Below, in pieces: positions 25,209 to 34,845 of a DNA stretch of 64,000 bases. The DNA is from Marinobacter arenosus (lineage in GTDB: Bacteria; Pseudomonadota; Gammaproteobacteria; Pseudomonadales; Oleiphilaceae): assembly GCF_019264345.1 (NCBI RefSeq), contig NZ_JAHVAO010000001.1, positions 2,108,001 through 2,172,000 of the forward strand. The letters are read 5' to 3'. Position numbers and translations under genes: made by a program. The notes below the pieces were generated by a model, which had not been told where the DNA came from, searched no databases, and was given only the letters and a program-made list of their open reading frames with translations. The stretch's first letter is position 1, and every line of letters starts with the position of its first letter.

Positions 25209-26984
25209 TTGAGCTCATTGTCCCTGGGCACCCGAATTGCCCTGATCATCCTTGTCGGAACCGTTGCAACGGTGGGTTCCGTGCTTTTGATTGCCTACGG
25301 GGCCCTGGTCGATGATTTCGAAACCATCCTGACCAAACAGCAGTTGAATGAAACCCGGCGCATTTCAGCCGAGGTCGACCAGCGGTTGCAGTTGAAGTTG
25401 GATGTGCTTGCGGAATCCGCCACCATGCTCACGGACGGCGAAAGGCTGCACAGCCTTGAGGACATCTCGGAACAACTCGAGCGCCAGAGGCTCCTGCGGT
25501 CCCTGTTCCCGGACGGCATCCTCGTGTTCGATGACAAGGCAACCGCCATTGCAGAGACGATCTCTGTGCCCGGACGCATCGGCACCAATTATGCGGACCG
25601 GGAACATTTCAGAGAGGCCATGAGAACCCGGCAACCGGTCATCAGCCGCCCGATCATGGGCCGCACGACCGGCGTACCACTGATATCCTTCATCGCGCCC
25701 ATTCAAACGGACGACGACGATCTCCTCGGGTTTCTCAGCGGCACCATCAACCTGGGCGAAACCAGTATTATTCCAGCGGACATGCTGAGCGAAATTGCCA
25801 ACGACGACGCCAGATTCCGGGTCATCGATACCAACAATTTCCTGTACATCGAAGGTGGACCGACAGCCGATCGGGGCATCCAGTCCTTACCGCCCCCCGG
25901 TGAAAACCCACTGATTGACGCCGCTCTGTCTGGCATCAGCTTTGGCACCACCGAGGGGCCTGATGGCCAACTCCTCATCTACGCCACCAGCCACCTGCAG
26001 AAGCTCGGCTGGCAGTTCATTCGTGCCGTCCCATTCGAATGGGCGACGGCTCCGGCGGAAGCCTCGTTCGTGCGTTTCTTCGGGATCAGTCTGGGCATCG
26101 CTGTCCTGATCGCCCTGATCAGCTATCGGCTCAGCCGATACGCCACCACCCCCCTGGATCGCATGACCCGGAAAATCGAGAACATGGTCCGGAACCCCTC
26201 CGAAGCAGCCCGGCTGGACAACTCGGGCCCCGTGGAGGTGCGAAATCTGGCCCTGGCCTTCAACCGCCTGATGGACGAGCGAGATGCCATCGCTCAGATG
26301 AAAGAGCACTTCGTCTCCAACGTCAGTCACGAACTGCGCACCCCCCTGACCTCAATCAACGGCGCACTGCGCCTGATCCAATCCGGGGCCGCAGGCGACC
26401 TGCCTGAGCGGGCGCAACAAATGAGCACCCTGGCGCTGCGAAACGGGGAGCGGCTGCAACTTCTCATTTCAGACCTGCTGGATTTCAGCAAGCTGTCTGC
26501 GGGCCAAATGGCGGTATCGCTGGGACAGGAGACACTGCACCCAATCATCGACGCTGCGGTTTCAGGCAATCAGGCCATGGCAAGCGATCATGAGGTTACC
26601 CTGACGGCCACCTGCGACCCCCGCCATACGGTCATTGCCGATCCGCACCGGTTACGGCAGATACTCGACAACTTCGTCAGCAATGCCATTAAATTTTCGC
26701 CGGCCAGGGGCAAGGTGGACATCCGGGTAGAGCGCAGTGGCTCCGAATCGCTGCGAATTACCGTGCGGGACAGCGGCGAAGGGGTGCCCGAAACCTTCAT
26801 GGAGCGGCTGTTCGAACGATTCGCCCAGGCGGAGACAGGCAGCACACGATCAACAAAAGGCACGGGCCTGGGGCTGGCGATCTGCAGGGAGCTCATCGCC
26901 CTGATGGACGGCCGCATCGGCTATTACTACGATCAGGGAGCCCATTTCTGGATTGAGCTGCCCGTCGCCGGACAAGAGACCTGA
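25209..26984 (+). CDS. Sensor histidine kinase: dCache-like periplasmic domain, HAMP, HisKA, HATPase
   Basis: 591 residues from a TTG at 25209, chosen because AGAAGGAAG lies five to eight bases upstream; the only in-frame ATG (25083) would overlap the divergent gene. Helix 1 (about 8-29) and helix 2 (about 285-305) flank a periplasmic region of about 250 residues resembling dCache (VFDDKATAIAETI, GTNYADREHF, GFLSGTINL). HAMP follows, then HisKA with His374 in SNVSHELRTPLTSING, and an ATPase domain with NFVSNAIKFSP and GTGLGLAIC. There is no receiver, so phosphate must pass to separate proteins, most likely the divergent Hpt/REC set. First of three tandem kinases; five bases to the next. Confidence 0.9.
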   Translation: MSSLSLGTRIALIILVGTVATVGSVLLIAYGALVDDFETILTKQQLNETRRISAEVDQRLQLKLDVLAESATMLTDGERLHSLEDISEQLERQRLLRSLFPDGILVFDDKATAIAETISVPGRIGTNYADREHFREAMRTRQPVISRPIMGRTTGVPLISFIAPIQTDDDDLLGFLSGTINLGETSIIPADMLSEIANDDARFRVIDTNNFLYIEGGPTADRGIQSLPPPGENPLIDAALSGISFGTTEGPDGQLLIYATSHLQKLGWQFIRAVPFEWATAPAEASFVRFFGISLGIAVLIALISYRLSRYATTPLDRMTRKIENMVRNPSEAARLDNSGPVEVRNLALAFNRLMDERDAIAQMKEHFVSNVSHELRTPLTSINGALRLIQSGAAGDLPERAQQMSTLALRNGERLQLLISDLLDFSKLSAGQMAVSLGQETLHPIIDAAVSGNQAMASDHEVTLTATCDPRHTVIADPHRLRQILDNFVSNAIKFSPARGKVDIRVERSGSESLRITVRDSGEGVPETFMERLFERFAQAETGSTRSTKGTGLGLAICRELIALMDGRIGYYYDQGAHFWIELPVAGQET

Positions 26985-26989
26985 CTGCC

Positions 26990-29818
26990 ATGAAAGCGCC
27001 GGATCTACCCTCGCACGAACTGGAGCGCCTGGCGGCCGTTGAGCGCACCGGTCTGCTCGACACCAGCCCGGAGGAACGATTCGATCGTTTCACCCGCATG
27101 GCCGGCAAAATGTTCGATGTGCCCATCGCCCTGGTGACCCTCGTTGACCGTAACCGGCAATGGTTCAAATCGTGCCAGGGCCTCAACGTTCCTGAGACGC
27201 CCCGGGACATTTCTTTCTGTGGCCACGCGATCCTGCATTCGGACGTCCTGGTCATTGAGGACGCCCGCAACGACGAACGGTTCGCCGACAACCCCCTGGT
27301 GACAGCAGCACCCGATATCCTCTTCTACGCGGGAGCGCCCCTGCACAGTCCCGAGGGCTTTCGGCTGGGAACGCTATGCATCATTGACCGGACCCCACGC
27401 CGGTTTAGCGAGGAGGACCGAAACCTGCTCCGGGAACTGGCCGATTGCGTCGAGCGGGAAATCAACCTGCAGGCGGCTTCGGAGTTTTACCGGGATCTCA
27501 AGCAAAGCGAAAAGCGCGCTCGTGCGGTTATTGAGGGGACCCGGGTTGGAACCTGGGAATGGAATGTCCAGACCGGCGAAACCGTCTTCAACGAGCGCTG
27601 GGCCCAAATTTGTGGATATCGGCTGGAGGAACTGGAACCGGTCAGTATCCAGACCTGGCTTAACCTTGCCCATCCGCAGGATTTGCAGAAATCCGAGCGC
27701 CTACTGGCGGCCCATTTCGCCGGGGAGCTCGATGAGTACGACTACCGTTGCCGGATGCAGCACAAGGACGGGCACTGGGTGTGGGTCCATGATCGGGGCA
27801 AGGTGTTCGATTGGACCAGCAATGGCGAACCGCTGCGGATGTACGGCACCCATGCGGATGTCACGGCGGAGATGGCGAACCTGCAAAAGATGCAGCAACA
27901 GAATACCGCCCTGAGCATCCTGAACGACCTCGCGCTGGATCCGGAAACAGACGACGACGCGCGCATCCGCAAAGCGCTGCGGCTCGGCGCCGATTACTTG
28001 GGCATGCCCGTTGCCATTGTCAGCGAGATCACCAGCAACGTTTACACTGTCCTGTGGTTCGACGCGCCGGACGATGCCGGGCTCGAGGAGGGGCTCAGTT
28101 TTGCCCTCCCCAACACCTATTGCTCCATTATGGTCGAGCAGGACGACAGCCTCGCGATTGCCCACATGGCCCGTTCGCCCTACCGGGACCGGCCCTGTTA
28201 CGAACTGTTTGGCCTCGAAAGCTACGTTGCAGCGCCCATCTACCTTCATGACCGGCTGTTCGGTACGCTCAACTTTTCCTCAACAACACCGCGAGAACAG
28301 GGTTTTTCCGAAACCGAAGTCACCTTTGTCACCCTGCTGGCTCGCTGGGTGGCAGGCGTTCTCGAACGGCGCATCGGCGTTCAAACCCTGACCAAACTGG
28401 TCGAACAGACGCCCGGCATGCTGTACCAGTATCGACTCTGGCCGGACGGCTCTTCGGCGTTTCCGTTCTCCGGGCCGGGCATCCGGGAGATCTATGGTGT
28501 CGAGAGCGAGGACGTTTGCGAGGATGCATCGCCCGTCTTCTCGCGCATTCACCCGGACGATCTGGACGCGGTGGGCGCCAGCATCGCCGAATCGGCCCAT
28601 CAACTCTCGGTTTGGCAACAGCAATACCGCACGACCCGGGGCGATGGCGACTGGCGCTGGGTGGAAGGTCGCGCAACTCCGGAACTGCTGGCCGATAAGA
28701 GCATCATGTGGCACGGCTACATTGCCGATATCGACGACAAGAAGCGCATCCAGCTCGCCCTTCAGGAAAGCGAGGAAGAGCTGCGACGGCTGTTCGAGCT
28801 GTCCCCCATCGGCATTGCCCTGAACGACTATCGCCAGGCCAGTTTCCTGGACGTGAACCAGGCGTTGCTGGCGCCCACGAGGTACACCCGGGAGGAGTTC
28901 ATGACACTGGACTTCCAGCAACTGTTGCCCGGCGACGGATTTGCCCGATTGCGCGATCGCGCCCTGGCGGAACTGGAAGAAACAGGGCGTTTCGGGCCCT
29001 TTGAGCAGGACATCCTGCGCAAGGATCACAGCACCTACCCTGCGATCATCCAGGGCCTTCTGATCACCAACGCCTCCGGTCGCTCGCTGATCTGGTCGCT
29101 GATTGAGGACATCTCTGAACGCAAGAAGGTGGAGCAGATGAAAAACGAGTTCATCTCCACCGTCAGCCACGAACTGCGCACACCGCTGACGTCCATTGCC
29201 GGGTCTCTCGGCCTCATTGCCGGCGGCGCCTTGGGCCCCCTGCCGGAAAAAGTCGAGCGCATGATCGCCATCGCGGCCCGAAACAGCGACAACCTGAAGC
29301 AACTGATTGACGATCTGCTGGACATGGAAAAACTGGCCTCCGGCAAAATGAGCATTCGCCTGCAATGGCAAACGGTCAGCCCGGTGATCCAGCGCTGCAT
29401 TGATCGCATGCGCACCTATGCCGTAGAGCGGGACATCACCGTTCGCTTCAACGACCACCATCCGGACCAGACCCTTGCGGTCGACGGCCAACGCCTGGAA
29501 CAGGCCCTGGCCAACCTGCTGTCGAACGCCATCAAGTTTTCCCCCGAACACAGCGACGTGATCGTTGGCACCCGACTCGACCGCGGCCAATTCCGTATTC
29601 AGGTTTCCGACCAGGGGCCGGGCATACCCGACAGTTTCCGGCACCGGATCTTCCAGAAATTTGCCCAGGCCGACAGTTCCGATACCCGCGGCCGGGGTGG
29701 CACCGGCCTTGGCCTGGCCATCACCCGTGAGATCATGACCCAGATGGGTGGAGGGGTTGGTTTCGAATCGACCGAGGGCAGGGGCGCAAGCTTCTGGCTC
29801 GACATTCCGGTCAGCTAG
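26990..29818 (+). CDS. Soluble multi-sensor histidine kinase: GAF-PAS-GAF-PAS-PAS-HisKA-HATPase
   Basis: 942 residues with no membrane helix. A GAF domain (about 20-165; FDVPIALVTLVDRNRQWFKS, FCGHAIL, GAPLHSPEGFRLGTLCIID) is followed by a PAS domain with PAC (about 175-300; GTWEWNVQTGE, YGTHADVT), a second GAF domain (about 305-460), two more PAS domains (about 465-590 and 595-715), a HisKA domain with His727 in STVSHELRTPLTSIAG, and an ATPase domain (NLLSNAIKFSP, GGTGLGLAIT). The string of GAF/PAS modules suggests cytoplasmic sensing of small ligands, redox or oxygen; no cofactor residue can be fixed by eye. Middle gene of the kinase operon. Confidence 0.9.
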   Translation: MKAPDLPSHELERLAAVERTGLLDTSPEERFDRFTRMAGKMFDVPIALVTLVDRNRQWFKSCQGLNVPETPRDISFCGHAILHSDVLVIEDARNDERFADNPLVTAAPDILFYAGAPLHSPEGFRLGTLCIIDRTPRRFSEEDRNLLRELADCVEREINLQAASEFYRDLKQSEKRARAVIEGTRVGTWEWNVQTGETVFNERWAQICGYRLEELEPVSIQTWLNLAHPQDLQKSERLLAAHFAGELDEYDYRCRMQHKDGHWVWVHDRGKVFDWTSNGEPLRMYGTHADVTAEMANLQKMQQQNTALSILNDLALDPETDDDARIRKALRLGADYLGMPVAIVSEITSNVYTVLWFDAPDDAGLEEGLSFALPNTYCSIMVEQDDSLAIAHMARSPYRDRPCYELFGLESYVAAPIYLHDRLFGTLNFSSTTPREQGFSETEVTFVTLLARWVAGVLERRIGVQTLTKLVEQTPGMLYQYRLWPDGSSAFPFSGPGIREIYGVESEDVCEDASPVFSRIHPDDLDAVGASIAESAHQLSVWQQQYRTTRGDGDWRWVEGRATPELLADKSIMWHGYIADIDDKKRIQLALQESEEELRRLFELSPIGIALNDYRQASFLDVNQALLAPTRYTREEFMTLDFQQLLPGDGFARLRDRALAELEETGRFGPFEQDILRKDHSTYPAIIQGLLITNASGRSLIWSLIEDISERKKVEQMKNEFISTVSHELRTPLTSIAGSLGLIAGGALGPLPEKVERMIAIAARNSDNLKQLIDDLLDMEKLASGKMSIRLQWQTVSPVIQRCIDRMRTYAVERDITVRFNDHHPDQTLAVDGQRLEQALANLLSNAIKFSPEHSDVIVGTRLDRGQFRIQVSDQGPGIPDSFRHRIFQKFAQADSSDTRGRGGTGLGLAITREIMTQMGGGVGFESTEGRGASFWLDIPVS

Positions 29819-29838
29819 CGCAAAATGAGTACCTGACA

Positions 29839-31782
29839 ATGGCTTCAAAAAACCGCGACCAACTGTTTCATTCGCTGATCTGGACCGCCCGGCTGGGCGT
29901 CCTGCTGTTGATGATTGCCGTGGCGCTGTCGCTGGATTCTGCCGGGACCGCCCGGCATAAAACAGACGTGCGCCACCAGTGGCAAGCGCGCCTGGATGAC
30001 CTCAGCCTCAAGCTTCAGGGCACCATCCTGCAGAACATTCAGACGGTCTGGGGCCTGGCCGCGAACGTCTCGGTTCAACCCGACATCGACGAAGAGCGCT
30101 TTCGGGAGCTGGCGGCGGTGATCTTCCAGCTGGCGCCCGACCTGAGGAACATCGGACTGGCCCCGGAATTCGTCATTCGCAACATCTACCCCATGGAAGG
30201 CAATGAAGCCGCACTGGGCCTCGACCTGACGCTGCAGAGCCTGCCCCCCAAACAAATCGAGCTGATGCTTGAGAGCCGTCGGGCCGTGTTCAGTGGTCCC
30301 ATCAACCTGGTTCAGGGCGGACAGGGGCTGGCCGGCCGAATTCCCATTTTCGACAGTCAGAGCGGCGAATTCTGGGGGGTCGTCTCGGTCATCCTGGACC
30401 TGCAGAGACTCTATCGCACGGTCGGTCTGGTCCCGTTCGACAACGACCTGAAATTCGGGTTGTCGACGGCCTCCGATCCCGATGACCGGGACGCCATCTT
30501 TCTGGGAACAGGCGCAACCCGCTGGAACAACCCGGTAACCACCAGCCTCAACATGCCGGGCACACGATGGACGCTGTTTGCCGAACCGGCCCGGGGCTGG
30601 CCCAGTCACCCGGAGTCACCCTGGCTCTCGCGAGGCCTGTTGGCCCTGATGGTTCTGGTGGTCACCGCGGGCACCTTCTGGCTCACCAACCTGTTGCTGA
30701 AAGACCGGGAAACCCAGCGCCGGTTCAAGGGGCTGTTTGAACTCGCCCCTATTGGCATCGCGCTCTACAGTGCCCACCGGGGGGTATTGCTCGAGGCCAA
30801 CCATGCCTTCGAGCGCAGTTTTGGCAGCGGTGCGCAAACGCTGGACTTCTTCGACAACGCCTACGATCAACACGGCAAACCCCTGGCCGAGGGCCTGGGC
30901 ATTCGCGACACCCTGACCCGGGATTTCCGGTTCAGCGGCCGGGAGGGGTTCTTCCCGAACGCCGAGCAGCGTCTGGTGCCGGTCACGCTTCAGGGCCTCC
31001 GGCTCGACGGCGGCGACGGCGAGTCCGTCATCTGGCTCATCGCCGAGGACATCTCCGAGCAGAAGAAGGTGGATCGCCTGAAAAGTGAGTTCATTTCCAC
31101 GGTCAGCCACGAACTCCGTACCCCGCTGACCTCCATTTCCGGATCCCTGGGCCTGCTTGCCAACAATGCGGCGGGCGATCTGCCCGAACGGGCCTCCAAG
31201 CTGGCCCAGATTGCCTACCGCAATAGCCAGCAACTGGCCCTGCTGATCAACGATCTGCTGGACATCGAAAAGCTGGCAGCCGGCAAGATGATTTTCCAAC
31301 TCGGTAACCACGAGCTGCCCGACCTCGTTGAGGAATGCATCGAGAACCTCGAGCCCCTGGCCCGGGAGCGCGGAATCAGGCTTCATGTGGAGACGCTCGC
31401 ACCGGTGAAGGTCCGGGTCGACCGTCAACGTTTCCACCAGGCCCTGGCCAACCTGCTGTCCAACGCCATCAAGTTTTCCCCCAACGACGCCACGGTGGAT
31501 GTGTTTACCCAGAGCCACCGGGACCGGATCCGGCTGTGCGTGAGGGATCATGGGGAGGGGGTACCGCCCGGATTCCGGGACCGGATATTCCAGAAATTCT
31601 CCCAGGCCGACGCCTCAGACCGCAGGGCCAAGGGCGGCACCGGGCTTGGACTCGCCATTACCAGGGAATTGATGGTCAACATGAACGGTCTGGTTGACTA
31701 CGACTCAATCCAGGGAACGGGTGCCATGTTCTGGCTGGAACTGCCGGTGGTATCGCTGGCAGTGAGGGAGGAGGCAGACTGA
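29839..31782 (+). CDS. Sensor histidine kinase: CHASE periplasmic domain, PAS-like, HisKA, HATPase
   Basis: 647 residues. An N-terminal helix (about 17-35) and a second at about 258-282 flank a CHASE domain; LRNIGLAPEFVIRNIYPMEG followed by NEAALGLDL is its hallmark. A PAS-like region (about 290-410) precedes HisKA with His424 in STVSHELRTPLTSISG and an ATPase domain with NLLSNAIKFSP and GGTGLGLAIT. The kinase core is clearly paralogous to that of the preceding kinase, suggesting local duplication with sensor swapping. CHASE domains bind small extracellular ligands such as cytokinin-like molecules or peptides; the ligand here is unknown. No receiver domain. Last gene of the kinase operon, ending at a strong hairpin. 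Confidence 0.9.
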   Translation: MASKNRDQLFHSLIWTARLGVLLLMIAVALSLDSAGTARHKTDVRHQWQARLDDLSLKLQGTILQNIQTVWGLAANVSVQPDIDEERFRELAAVIFQLAPDLRNIGLAPEFVIRNIYPMEGNEAALGLDLTLQSLPPKQIELMLESRRAVFSGPINLVQGGQGLAGRIPIFDSQSGEFWGVVSVILDLQRLYRTVGLVPFDNDLKFGLSTASDPDDRDAIFLGTGATRWNNPVTTSLNMPGTRWTLFAEPARGWPSHPESPWLSRGLLALMVLVVTAGTFWLTNLLLKDRETQRRFKGLFELAPIGIALYSAHRGVLLEANHAFERSFGSGAQTLDFFDNAYDQHGKPLAEGLGIRDTLTRDFRFSGREGFFPNAEQRLVPVTLQGLRLDGGDGESVIWLIAEDISEQKKVDRLKSEFISTVSHELRTPLTSISGSLGLLANNAAGDLPERASKLAQIAYRNSQQLALLINDLLDIEKLAAGKMIFQLGNHELPDLVEECIENLEPLARERGIRLHVETLAPVKVRVDRQRFHQALANLLSNAIKFSPNDATVDVFTQSHRDRIRLCVRDHGEGVPPGFRDRIFQKFSQADASDRRAKGGTGLGLAITRELMVNMNGLVDYDSIQGTGAMFWLELPVVSLAVREEAD

Positions 31783-31808
31783 GGCCCGGCGGGACAGCCC
31801 GCCGGGCC
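31783..31808. terminator. Strong hairpin between the kinase operon and acnA (convergent)
   Basis: An eleven-base-pair perfect GC stem (31783-31793 with 31798-31808) and an ACAG loop begin right after the third kinase's stop codon, 18 bases beyond the convergent acnA stop. No clear T tract on either strand, so it may end transcription weakly or protect 3' ends. Confidence 0.55.
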
Positions 31809-31826
31809 CCTCAAGGTGCCGCCTTG

Positions 31827-34586
31827 TTACGCCGACTTGAGCATTTCCCGCACCACATAGTGCAGGATGCCGCCGTGCTTGAAGTAGACCGCCTCATTGG
31901 CGGTATCAATGCGCGACTTCACGTCACAGGATTCGGTGGAGCCATCCTTGTAGGTCACCGTCATCGTCAGGGTCTGCCCCGGCTCGATGTCGCCAGACAG
32001 GCCCTCGATGCTGATGGTCTCCTCACCCGTGAGTTTCAGGCTCTTGCGGTCGGTGCCTTCCGGGAATTGCAGCGGCATCACCCCCATACCGATGAGGTTG
32101 GACCGGTGAATCCGCTCATAGGATTCCGCCACCACCGCCCGGACACCGAGCAAGCGGGTTCCCTTGGCCGCCCAGTCGCGGCTGGACCCGGTGCCGTACT
32201 CCTTGCCGGCGATGACCACCAGCGGGGTGCCCTCTTCCTGGTATTTCATCGCCGCATCGTAGATGGGCATCTGCTCGCCTGAGGGCACATGCCGGGTAAA
32301 GCCACCCTCTACGCCGTCGAGCATTTCATTGCGGATGCGGACGTTGGCGAAGGTGCCACGCATCATGACTTCGTGGTTGCCCCGGCGTGAGCCGTAGGAG
32401 TTGAAGTCTTTCGGGTCGACACCCTGCGCCTGCAGATACTTGCCGGCCGGTGTATCCGCCTTGAAGGAGCCGGCGGGCGAAATGTGATCGGTGGTCACCG
32501 AATCGCCCATCAGCGCCAGGATGTTGGCGTCCCGGATGTCCTCGATGGCTTCCGGGTCTTCTCCCATGCCTTCAAAGAACGGGGGATGCTGGATGTAGGT
32601 GGACTTGTCGGACCACTGGTACACCTTGCTCTCGGGCACCTTGAGGGCTTTCCAGGTGGCGTCGCCATCGAATACTTCGGCGTATTCCTTGCGGAACATG
32701 TCGGTTTTTACCTTTTCGACAGCCTCCGCGATTTCCTGCTGGCTCGGCCACAGGTCCTTCAGGTAAACCGGGTTACCGTCCTTGTCGGCGCCCAGAGGAT
32801 CGTTCTCCAGATCCAGACGGACGTTACCGGCCAGCGCGTAGGCGACGACCAGGGGCGGCGATGCCAACCAGTTGGTCTTCACCTGGGGATGCACCCGCCC
32901 CTCAAAGTTACGGTTCCCGGAGAGCACGGATGCCACGGTCAGATCACCATCGTTGATCGCTTTCTCAACGGCATCCGGCAACGGACCGGAGTTGCCGATG
33001 CAGGTGGTGCAGCCATAGCCGACCAGGTTGAAGCCCAGCTCGTCGAGATCGTCCTGGAACCCGCCGACTCTCAGGTAGTCGGTCACCACCTTGGAGCCCG
33101 GCGCCAGCGACGTCTTCACCCAGGGTTTGGTTTTCAGACCTTTCTGGACGGCTTTTTGGGCGATCAGGCCGGCGGCCATCATCACGCTCGGGTTCGAGGT
33201 GTTGGTGCACGAGGTAATCGCCGCAATCACGACCGCCCCGGGATGCAGGCGGAAGGACTCGCCATTCATCTCGACATCCTGACTGGCGTGGTGTTCATAA
33301 CTGTCCTCCACGCCCACAGCGGTTTGTCCCCCTTCCGATTCCAGATTGCTCTCCCGGGAGTCTGCCGGCCCCTCGGCGGTCTCCATCAGCAACTCGAAGG
33401 ACGCCTTCATGTTCCTCAGTGCCACCCGGTCCTGGGGCCGCTTCGGCCCCGCCAGACTGGCTTCGACCTCGCCCATGTCCAGTTCCAGGGTGTCGGTATA
33501 GATCGGCTCATGGCCCGGCTCGCGCCAGAGGCCCTGGGCCTTGGCATAGGCCTCCACCAACTCAAGCTGATCGTCCTCGCGGCCGGTCAGGCGCATGTAC
33601 TTGATGGTCTGCTCATCGACGGGGAAGAAGCCGCAGGTCGCGCCGTACTCGGGGGCCATATTGGCAATGGTGGCCCGATCCGCCACCGGCATGTCCTTGA
33701 GGCCGTCGCCGTAAAATTCCACGAACTTGCCCACGACGCCTTTCTTGCGCAGCATTTCCGTCACCGTCAGCACCAGATCGGTGGCTGTAATGCCTTCCCG
33801 AAGCTTGCCGGTCACCTTGAAGCCAACAACCTCGGGAATCAGCATGGACACCGGCTGGCCCAGCATCGCGGCTTCGGCCTCGATACCGCCGACGCCCCAG
33901 CCGAGAATACCCAGACCATTGATCATGGTGGTGTGGGAATCCGTGCCCACCAGGGTGTCCGGGTAGGCAAAGGTCTTGCCGTCCTGGTCTTTCGACCACA
34001 CGGTCTTACCCAGGTACTCGAGGTTTACCTGGTGACAGATCCCGGTGCCCGGCGGCACCACCCGGAAGTTGTCAAAGGCCTGTTGGCCCCAGCGCAGGAA
34101 CTCGTAACGCTCCTCGTTGCGCTCCATCTCGATCGCCACGTTGTCCTTGAACGAAGACGAATCGCCAAAATGGTCCACCATCACCGAGTGGTCGATCACC
34201 AGGTCCACCGGTGACAGCGGGTTGATCAGCGCGGGGTCCTTGCCCGCGGCCTTCACAGCCTCGCGCATGGCCGCCAGGTCAACCACCCCCGGCACGCCGG
34301 TGAAGTCCTGCATCAGCACGCGGGCCGGGCGAAACTGGATCTCGGTGTCGGAACGACGGTCCTTCAGCCATTGCACCATGGCATCAATGTGACGACGATC
34401 GACCGTCGTGTCGTCCTCATTCCGCAGCAGGTTTTCCATCAGAACCTTGAGGGAAAAGGGCAGCCGATTGAGGTCACCGAGGGTCTCCCCGGCCTTTGGC
34501 AAGCTGTAGTAGTGGTAAGTCCTGCCACCGGCTTCCAGGCTGGATAAGGTATTCAGGCTGTCTTTGCTGGGACTGTCGTTCGACAT
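31827..34586 (-). CDS. acnA: Aconitate hydratase A
   Basis: 919 residues, the usual length of AcnA/IRP-type aconitase. It interconverts citrate and isocitrate in the TCA and glyoxylate cycles. The 4Fe-4S cysteine ligands are present in [14 protein letters not shown] and [15 protein letters not shown]. Other landmarks are [17 protein letters not shown] and [20 protein letters not shown] near the N-terminal half, and [17 protein letters not shown] in the swivel domain. A GGAGG ribosome site sits eight bases before the ATG. Single gene, convergent with the kinase operon. The AcnA rather than AcnB type is clear from domain order (swivel domain at the C-terminus). Confidence 0.96.
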   Translation of the reverse strand: MSNDSPSKDSLNTLSSLEAGGRTYHYYSLPKAGETLGDLNRLPFSLKVLMENLLRNEDDTTVDRRHIDAMVQWLKDRRSDTEIQFRPARVLMQDFTGVPGVVDLAAMREAVKAAGKDPALINPLSPVDLVIDHSVMVDHFGDSSSFKDNVAIEMERNEERYEFLRWGQQAFDNFRVVPPGTGICHQVNLEYLGKTVWSKDQDGKTFAYPDTLVGTDSHTTMINGLGILGWGVGGIEAEAAMLGQPVSMLIPEVVGFKVTGKLREGITATDLVLTVTEMLRKKGVVGKFVEFYGDGLKDMPVADRATIANMAPEYGATCGFFPVDEQTIKYMRLTGREDDQLELVEAYAKAQGLWREPGHEPIYTDTLELDMGEVEASLAGPKRPQDRVALRNMKASFELLMETAEGPADSRESNLESEGGQTAVGVEDSYEHHASQDVEMNGESFRLHPGAVVIAAITSCTNTSNPSVMMAAGLIAQKAVQKGLKTKPWVKTSLAPGSKVVTDYLRVGGFQDDLDELGFNLVGYGCTTCIGNSGPLPDAVEKAINDGDLTVASVLSGNRNFEGRVHPQVKTNWLASPPLVVAYALAGNVRLDLENDPLGADKDGNPVYLKDLWPSQQEIAEAVEKVKTDMFRKEYAEVFDGDATWKALKVPESKVYQWSDKSTYIQHPPFFEGMGEDPEAIEDIRDANILALMGDSVTTDHISPAGSFKADTPAGKYLQAQGVDPKDFNSYGSRRGNHEVMMRGTFANVRIRNEMLDGVEGGFTRHVPSGEQMPIYDAAMKYQEEGTPLVVIAGKEYGTGSSRDWAAKGTRLLGVRAVVAESYERIHRSNLIGMGVMPLQFPEGTDRKSLKLTGEETISIEGLSGDIEPGQTLTMTVTYKDGSTESCDVKSRIDTANEAVYFKHGGILHYVVREMLKSA

Positions 34587-34845
34587 GTGGTGCCTCCTTC
34601 TTCGTCGTTATCCGAACATACCGGAAGGCTGATTGAGCATGGCAAACCCGCTTAACGGGCGCCAGGGAGCCATGCGCAAGCCCTTGCATCAGTGTGCGCG
34701 CGACATTGGTTCATACACAATACGGGACAGACTGGTGTAAGGACTCGGAGATGTGAAGTCACCTATAACTATTGCACCGATTGAGCAGAGTTCAACTGCA
34801 GCCTCGTGAATGTTCGGCATTTGCCCGCTGAATATCATCCGGGGC

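Noticed and set aside
28280-29848. A long minus-strand frame of 522 residues opposite the second kinase
   Set aside because: Antisense shadow in GC-rich sequence; the plus strand encodes intact PAS, HisKA and ATPase motifs throughout.
32484-34214. A 576-residue plus-strand frame opposite acnA
   Set aside because: Antisense shadow of aconitase; no domain or ribosome site.
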